From assembly GCA_046759305.1 (NCBI GenBank), contig JBHIBY010000101.1, positions 1 through 7,875 of the forward strand: a stretch of DNA of 7,875 bases. The letters run 5' to 3'. The position numbers were made by a program, and so were the translations under genes. Origin of the DNA: JADFRG01 sp046759305. GTDB taxonomy: Bacteria > Chloroflexota > Anaerolineae > Anaerolineales > E44-bin32. Below are positions 6,657 through 7,875 of the stretch, piece by piece (the stretch's first letter is position 1; the number at the start of each line of letters is the position of its first letter). The notes below the pieces were generated by a model. That model was not told the origin of the DNA, made no database searches, and was given only the letters and a program-made list of their open reading frames with translations.

Positions 6657-7685
6657 CTATGCCCCTGAATACCCCAGTTGGGTGAGCTCAGCGCCCGCGA
6701 CCTCATTCACGATTTGGATGTCTCGCTCGGTAAGGAATTGCTTCCAAGCACCAGACTTGCCTTTTGCTAGATACCTAGCGATGCTGCCATCCTTTTCGTG
6801 CTGCCACTCGGCATCCGGGTTCACCCGTAACTCAGCCACGACCATGGCTTCTTCCGGAATGGATTCAGTGTTTGCTCCCAAGAAACCCCAGATGTCGTTC
6901 AATAACATCACCGGCTGCGCTAACAGATCCTCGAATCGGACCTGACGAAATCGGGCGCCATAGTGCGATGATCCTTCCCGAAGGGTGTCCCGAACATTCA
7001 CCACCCACCGCTCGCTAGCTTGGCGAACGCCTCTCTCGGTAAAGATCGATCGCTCCCGGTTCAAATAGGGTGTCGGGTCAGAACGAAAGTTTTCGCGGAT
7101 TCGCACATCTTCCCGCGTAAGCGTATGGGGCGCATCTAAGAAAGCCTGAAATCGATGGGAAACCAACGTGTCGCGTGGATCACGAACGATTACCAACAAC
7201 CGGCAATCGGGATAGATCTTGACCAGGTTTCGCACTGCCTCGCCATTCAGCATGCTGCTAGGGCTTTTATCGCCCACGATCGTCGCCTCGTGGACGTCCG
7301 CCTCGCGCTCCAGAATAAAGTCCGCCACCGCTCTCAAAATCACCGGCGAGGGGTCCTTCCCACGGTTCCATCGGTTGTTTCGCCTTACCAGCCACTCACG
7401 AACCGCGGGGTCTTCTACGAGGCTGGCGAGCAAAGGCGGCTGAGTGAAGAAGTGTGCTTGCCAACTGCAATGCACATCGGGGTGAAGCCGTAACAACCGC
7501 GCCAACAGGGTCGTCCCAGAGCGCGCATGGCCGAAGATAAAGAATTTATCTTTCGGAAAGTAGCGCCTGGCTTCCTCGATTTCCTCGGAGCTAATACTGG
7601 GAATCGGCTCAGACGGATGCCCATCCCCAAGCAGCACTCTCGCCGCTCGCCTTGTGCGTGTTAGCAGGTTCTCGCGCAATCCCAA
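6657..7685 (-). CDS. PAPS-dependent sulfotransferase
   Basis: The 342-residue protein shows both cofactor motifs of the cytosolic/Golgi-type sulfotransferase superfamily. The 5'-phosphosulfate loop is FIFGHARSGTTLLARLL (49-65). The 3'-phosphate site is LLVIVRDPRDTLVSH (163-177), with Arg168 and Ser176 in the conserved spacing. GDKSP (138-142) and the C-terminal KSGAWKQFL (310-318), followed by EVAGAELTQLGY, also match bacterial members. By family, it transfers sulfate from PAPS to a hydroxyl or amino group of a carbohydrate or lipid. Its place among glycosyltransferases suggests a glycan or glycolipid acceptor. The N-terminus has a basic amphipathic stretch (about 3-19) and no signal peptide, so it is expected to act in the cytoplasm. 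The start is TTG 7685, preceded by AAGGA at 8 bases; TTG at 7679 is an alternative. No ATG lies between the upstream stop and the cofactor loop. Confidence 0.9.
   Translation of the reverse strand: MGLRENLLTRTRRAARVLLGDGHPSEPIPSISSEEIEEARRYFPKDKFFIFGHARSGTTLLARLLRLHPDVHCSWQAHFFTQPPLLASLVEDPAVREWLVRRNNRWNRGKDPSPVILRAVADFILEREADVHEATIVGDKSPSSMLNGEAVRNLVKIYPDCRLLVIVRDPRDTLVSHRFQAFLDAPHTLTREDVRIRENFRSDPTPYLNRERSIFTERGVRQASERWVVNVRDTLREGSSHYGARFRQVRFEDLLAQPVMLLNDIWGFLGANTESIPEEAMVVAELRVNPDAEWQHEKDGSIARYLAKGKSGAWKQFLTERDIQIVNEVAGAELTQLGYSGA
6662..6666 (-). promoter_or_regulatory. Ribosome binding site deciding the TTG start at 6655
   Basis: AGGGG on the minus strand ends 6 bases before TTG 6655 and overlaps the last codons of the sulfotransferase gene. 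The competing in-frame ATG at 6706 has no comparable purine run upstream. The family's usual N-terminus also begins at this TTG. Confidence 0.55.
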
Positions 7686-7693
7686 CCTTGTAA

Positions 7694-7698
7694 TCCTT
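7694..7698 (-). promoter_or_regulatory. Ribosome binding site for the sulfotransferase TTG start
   Basis: AAGGA on the minus strand lies 8 bases before TTG 7685, in the 16-base gap after the upstream stop. A second AAGG (7686-7689) abuts that TTG and would serve a TTG at 7679 with a 6-base spacer, so the start is certain only to within two codons. Confidence 0.5.
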
Positions 7699-7701
7699 AC
7701 T

Positions 7702-7875
7702 TCAGCTGTGAAGACCCCTTTGCTCTGTGGATGCGTTAATTTCCATCAGAGAGGGGTCGCGGTCAACCAGATCCACCACCTCGAGCCACGTAGGACTATT
7801 CCCCAGGCGTTCGTAAATTCGCCTTATAAAATCCAAATCGGCGCGCTCATCAACGGCCAGGCGCAGCCAGCTGAG
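7702..7875 (-). CDS. SpsF-type cytidylyltransferase, C-terminal fragment (5' end outside window)
   Basis: Only the last 57 codons and the TGA stop (7704-7702) are present; I translated the frame by hand. The visible part reads SWLRLAVDERADLDFIRRIY, then ERLG, a strand-helix segment TWLEVVDLVDRDP, and ends EINASTEQRGL. This closely follows the C-terminus of SpsF-like proteins (COG1861), which have the pattern R-L-x-V-D-x-x-x-D-L-x-x-[VI]-R-x-I-Y-E-x-L and then [DE]-hydrophobic-P-x-L-x-x-I-N-A. These are nucleotidyltransferases related to CMP-KDO and CMP-neuraminate synthetases, found in surface polysaccharide and spore-coat loci, often beside aminotransferases or Gfo/Idh enzymes. It would activate an acidic or unusual sugar with CTP. 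The catalytic N-terminal half is off the window, so activity cannot be judged. It is the first visible gene of the operon. Confidence 0.72.
   Translation of the reverse strand, partial: LSWLRLAVDERADLDFIRRIYERLGNSPTWLEVVDLVDRDPSLMEINASTEQRGLHS

Noticed and set aside
6237..6668. A 143-codon open frame on the plus strand
   Set aside because: It lies wholly opposite the GT-A-like gene, whose conserved motifs are clear. Its product is Ser/Arg-rich without recognisable motifs, as expected of a shadow frame.
7686..7701. The gap between the cytidylyltransferase stop and the sulfotransferase as a promoter or terminator site
   Set aside because: Sixteen bases are too few for a promoter, and I see no stem-loop with a T-run. 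It contains only the ribosome binding site.
1..7875. tRNA, rRNA, CRISPR array, insertion sequence or attachment site
   Set aside because: The window is almost fully coding on one strand. I saw no direct-repeat arrays, terminal inverted repeats, transposase or integrase motifs, or RNA-like conserved stems.

Overview
Every gene in this window lies on the minus strand. Seven or eight nucleotides of overlap or short gaps (at most 17 bases) separate them, so the region reads as the interior of one long operon running from the right edge to the left edge. I see no promoter, terminator, RNA gene, repeat array or mobile element. The base composition is moderately GC-rich (mid-50s percent by eye) and three of the six visible start codons are best read as TTG. 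This fits a free-living, probably environmental bacterium with a large surface-polysaccharide locus. Nothing here fixes the phylum, and I do not name one.

In transcription order (right to left) the genes are: the C-terminal end of an SpsF-type cytidylyltransferase (7702-7875, cut by the window); a PAPS-dependent sulfotransferase (6657-7685); a GT-A-like protein of a conserved but poorly characterised family (5723-6655); a family 2 glycosyltransferase (4770-5726); a 475-residue GT-B-like protein resembling the CDP-glycerol glycerophosphotransferase/capsule group (3325-4752); a zinc-binding-type SAM methyltransferase (2426-3328); a Gfo/Idh/MocA oxidoreductase (1429-2424); and the first 478 codons of a polytopic GT-C (ArnT/GT39-like) membrane glycosyltransferase (1-1436, cut by the window).

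Together they look like part of a locus for a decorated cell-surface glycan. The oxidoreductase, methyltransferase and cytidylyltransferase would make or activate an unusual sugar on the cytoplasmic side. The two GT-A proteins and the GT-B-like protein would assemble it, the sulfotransferase would add a charged group, and the GT-C protein would transfer a lipid-linked sugar on the outer face of the membrane. This pathway is inferred from gene content. The substrates and the order of steps cannot be read from the sequence. The most distinctive points are the sulfotransferase embedded among the glycosyltransferases, the two transferase-like proteins without a firm family assignment, and the basic, aromatic tails shared by several of the cytoplasmic enzymes.
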